Assembly (NCBI RefSeq): GCF_006385175.1
Contig: NZ_VFIY01000004.1
Location: 1 to 64,000 of the forward strand
Direction of reading: 5' to 3'
DNA length: 64,000 bases
Origin: Emcibacter nanhaiensis
GTDB lineage: Bacteria; Pseudomonadota; Alphaproteobacteria; Sphingomonadales; Emcibacteraceae
Shown here: positions 61,766-64,000 of the stretch, piece by piece
How the letters are laid out: every line of letters starts with the position of its first letter
Position numbering within the stretch: the first letter of the stretch is position 1
The notes under the pieces: generated by a model
Seen by the model: the letters and a program-made list of their open reading frames with translations, nothing else
Database searches by the model: none
Told to the model about the DNA's origin: nothing
Program-made: the position numbers and the translations under genes

Positions 61766-61955
61766 ATCCGATTTAACAGCATAGATAGTAATAGCTTGAT
61801 TTGTGCTAGCTTTGCATGAAAACGGAAAAATGAAATATCTATTTTTCACAAAACGCCGAATATTCTTCGGGTTTGTTGGAGAATGTGATACATTGTTCTA
61901 ACATGCTATAAAAACAATATCTAATAACTAAAAACATATTCTACGGAGAGAATTA
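61766..61955. promoter_or_regulatory. Divergent arginase/Lrp control region
   Basis: A 190-base, very AT-rich region between arginase and the Lrp-type gene. Its A/T tracts and short dyads are what Lrp-family proteins bind. No single site stands out by eye. Confidence 0.4.
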
Positions 61956-62441
61956 GTGGCCCGGAAAAAGTCTATGGATCGAATTGATCTGAAGATTCTT
62001 TCGATTCTTCAGGAAAATGCCCGTATTACCAATCACGAACTATCCCAGAAGGTAAACCTGTCCCCCAGCAGCTGTTTGCAGCGGGTGCGCAAGCTGGAAG
62101 AGGACGGCTATATCGACAGCTATATGGCCAATATAAACCTGGACAAGATCTGCCGCACGGTGACGGTGCTGGTGACGGTCAGTCTGCATGATCACACCAA
62201 TGCGAACTTCAAGGCGTTCGAGGAGGCCATGGCCGAGTTCCCGGAGATTGTCGAGTGTTATACGGTAAGCGGCAATTTCGATTATTTCCTTCGCGTGGTC
62301 TGTCCTGACATGAACAGCTACCTCAAGCTGAACGACGACCTGATCGGCAAGATGGAAGGGGTCGCCAATATTTCGAGCCAGGTGGCGCTGGCCCACACCA
62401 AACCCTTCCGGGGTTATGCGCTGGAGCGGTTGGTGGAGTAG
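61956..62441 (+). CDS. Lrp/AsnC-family regulator of arginine catabolism
   Basis: A 161-residue regulator. The helix-turn-helix is DLKILSILQENARITNHELS then NLSPSSCLQRVRKLEEDG. The C-terminal RAM ligand-binding domain contains VECYTVSGNFDYFLRVV. It starts with GTG, preceded by GGAGAG. The divergent position next to arginase-rocD suggests it activates those genes in response to arginine or ornithine, as known for related Lrp-type regulators in other alphaproteobacteria. The ligand is inferred. Confidence 0.93.
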   Translation: MARKKSMDRIDLKILSILQENARITNHELSQKVNLSPSSCLQRVRKLEEDGYIDSYMANINLDKICRTVTVLVTVSLHDHTNANFKAFEEAMAEFPEIVECYTVSGNFDYFLRVVCPDMNSYLKLNDDLIGKMEGVANISSQVALAHTKPFRGYALERLVE

Positions 62442-62579
62442 GGGACCTTTACCGTCCCGGCATACTTTCGGAAAACTTGATAAAAAGGGTGTGATTTTCC
62501 CCAAACGCCCTCTTGCGGAAGCGGCTGCCCGGTGCTAGTTTCCGGCTTTTGGAAATTATCTCAACCTGTCAGGAAGAAC

Positions 62580-62867
62580 ATGTCTGTTGATAAGGATACT
62601 GTGGCGAAAATCGCCCATCTCGCCCGCATCAAAGTGCCTGAAGAAAAGCTGGAGCCTTTGGTGGGGGAACTGAACAATATTCTGGACTGGGTGGAAATGC
62701 TGTCAGAGGTGGATACCGACGGCGTGGAACCCCTGACCAGCGTGGCCGATGTCACCCTGCCCATGCGGGAAGACAAAATCACCGACGGCGGCTATCGGGA
62801 TGATGTCCTGGCCAATGCCCCCGAAGCGCAGCACGGCTTCTTTGCCGTGCCTAAAGTGATCGAGTAG
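62580..62867 (+). CDS. gatC: Aspartyl/glutamyl-tRNA amidotransferase subunit C
   Basis: A 95-residue subunit that stabilises GatA. Recognised by [40 protein letters not shown] and the tail [10 protein letters not shown]. The ATG at 62580 has AGGAAGAAC directly upstream. It is 10 bases before gatA. Confidence 0.95.
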   Translation: MSVDKDTVAKIAHLARIKVPEEKLEPLVGELNNILDWVEMLSEVDTDGVEPLTSVADVTLPMREDKITDGGYRDDVLANAPEAQHGFFAVPKVIE

Positions 62868-62877
62868 GGAGGGCGAG

Positions 62878-64000
62878 ATGAGCGAACTGACAAAACTGAC
62901 AATCGCTGAAGCCCGTGACGGATTCAAGAAGGGTGATTTTACCGCCCGCGAGGTGACGGCGGCTCATATTGAAGCCGTGGAAGCCGCGCGGGAGCTGAAC
63001 GCTTATGTGGCGGAAACGCCGGACCTGGCCCTGGAGATGGCTGATGCGGCCGACGCCATGATCAAGGCCGGCGACCAGAAGGGCATGACCGGGATCCCGG
63101 TCGGCGTCAAGGATCTGTTTTGCACCAAAGGGGTGCACAGCTGTTCCGCCAGCCACATCCTCGATGGTTTCGAGCCCCGCTATGAAAGCACCGTCACCCA
63201 GCAAATGTGGGATGACGGCGCCGTGATGCTCGGCAAACTGAACATGGATGAATTCGCCATGGGCTCTTCCAATGAAACCAGTTATTACGGACCGGTGAAA
63301 AATCCCTGGCGCGCCGAAGGCTACGGCCATGATCTGGTGCCGGGCGGTTCTTCCGGCGGCTCTGTCGCTGCCGTGGCCGCCGATATTGCCATTGCCGCGA
63401 CCGGCACCGACACCGGCGGTTCCATCCGCCAGCCCGCCAGCTTCACCAGCCTGGTTGGTCTGAAACCCACCTACGGACGCTGTTCCCGCTGGGGCATCAT
63501 TGCCTTTGCTTCTTCCCTGGATCAGGCCGGGCCGATCACCAAAACCGTGCGTGACGCGGCCATCATGCTGGAAAGCATGGCCGGCCACGATGCCAAGGAC
63601 AGCACCTCCGTGCCGTCGGCGGTGCCCAACTATGAAGCGGCGCTGACCGGGGATATTCGCGGACTGAAAGTTGGTATTCCCAAGGAATACCGCGTGGAAG
63701 GTATGCCGGAAGAGATCGAGAAGCTCTGGCAGCAGGGCATGGCCTGGCTGAAAGACGCCGGCGCGGAAATCGTCGACATTTCCCTGCCGCACACCAAATA
63801 TGCGCTGCCGACCTATTATATCGTGGCCCCGGCGGAAGCGTCTTCCAACCTGGCCCGCTACGACGGCGTGAAATACGGCCTGCGCGTGGATGGTGAAAAC
63901 CTGGCCGACATGTACAGCAATACCCGGGCCGAGGGTTTCGGTGACGAGGTCAAGCGCCGGATCCTGATCGGCACCTATGTGCTGTCCGCCGGCTATTATG
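62878..64000 (+). CDS. gatA: Glutamyl-tRNA amidotransferase subunit A (3' end outside window)
   Basis: The first 374 residues of GatA; the gene continues past the window edge. The amidase-signature triad is complete: Lys78 ([10 protein letters not shown]), Ser158 ([12 protein letters not shown]) and Ser182 ([14 protein letters not shown]), with the 24-residue serine spacing of known GatA. With GatC and GatB (not in view) it converts mischarged Glu-tRNA(Gln) to Gln-tRNA(Gln), releasing ammonia from glutamine. The full length is normally about 490 residues. Confidence 0.96.
   Translation, partial: MSELTKLTIAEARDGFKKGDFTAREVTAAHIEAVEAARELNAYVAETPDLALEMADAADAMIKAGDQKGMTGIPVGVKDLFCTKGVHSCSASHILDGFEPRYESTVTQQMWDDGAVMLGKLNMDEFAMGSSNETSYYGPVKNPWRAEGYGHDLVPGGSSGGSVAAVAADIAIAATGTDTGGSIRQPASFTSLVGLKPTYGRCSRWGIIAFASSLDQAGPITKTVRDAAIMLESMAGHDAKDSTSVPSAVPNYEAALTGDIRGLKVGIPKEYRVEGMPEEIEKLWQQGMAWLKDAGAEIVDISLPHTKYALPTYYIVAPAEASSNLARYDGVKYGLRVDGENLADMYSNTRAEGFGDEVKRRILIGTYVLSAGYY

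Overview
The window looks like chromosome of an alphaproteobacterium. The evidence is gene content and order: a block of rpoZ, an Rsh-type (p)ppGpp enzyme, pyrE, pdxJ, acpS, lepB, rnc and era; two DUF2336 proteins; an ahpC-ahpD operon divergent from oxyR; sdhE-mfd next to recG; and a Caulobacter-like sphingolipid gene set. A Kordiimonadales/Emcibacterales-type lineage would fit, but that is a guess from gene content. I saw no rRNA, tRNA, CRISPR array, insertion sequence or prophage gene.

Layout. 1-1626: a class III extradiol dioxygenase pair (LigA/LigB type) and a small membrane protein. 1683-4838: a marR-emrA-emrB drug-efflux operon with a candidate MarR operator upstream. 4839-5540: a 0.7 kb gene-free stretch holding a 13-bp perfect inverted repeat. 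5541-12378: an accessory same-strand run with a LuxR-type response regulator, a hybrid histidine kinase, a tiny membrane protein, two paralogous proteins of unknown function, a DyP-type haem peroxidase and an unusual cytochrome P450. A secreted glycerophosphodiesterase follows. 13471-19876: a secreted unknown protein, an AI-2E family permease, the peroxide defence genes (ahpC, ahpD, oxyR) and the alkylation repair genes (ogt, ada-alkA fusion). 20185-27164: a signalling-rich stretch with two DUF2336 proteins, a PAS histidine kinase, an Hpt-like protein lacking its histidine, nadK, moaA, and an isolated FlgC-like rod protein whose leader carries a c-di-GMP-I (GEMM-I) riboswitch. 27349-34127: mfd, sdhE, recG and a DUF502 protein.

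34221-43215 reads as a complete core for bacterial ceramide synthesis. It has a fatty-acyl ligase, an acyl carrier protein, serine palmitoyltransferase, an NAD-dependent reductase, a GNAT-type ceramide synthase and a diacylglycerol-kinase-like lipid kinase. It also has a pair of LptF/LptG-like permeases that could export the product. 43419-50848 holds transporters, recX, an EF-hand protein, dapA, smpB, a His/Tyr-rich secreted protein, a family 5 uracil-DNA glycosylase, a NYN-domain protein and folK. 50956-58672 is the conserved housekeeping block. 59625-62441 is an arginine-degradation unit (arginase, ornithine aminotransferase, divergent Lrp regulator). The window ends inside gatA of a gatC-gatA operon.

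Best leads: (1) the GEMM-I riboswitch in front of an orphan flgC-like gene; (2) the DyP/P450/paralogue-pair cluster next to a two-component system, a candidate undescribed oxidative pathway; (3) LptF/G-like permeases and a degenerate lipid kinase embedded in the sphingolipid genes; (4) a pseudo-Hpt and paired DUF2336 proteins around a PAS kinase; (5) a probable CTG start codon on the DUF2062 gene.
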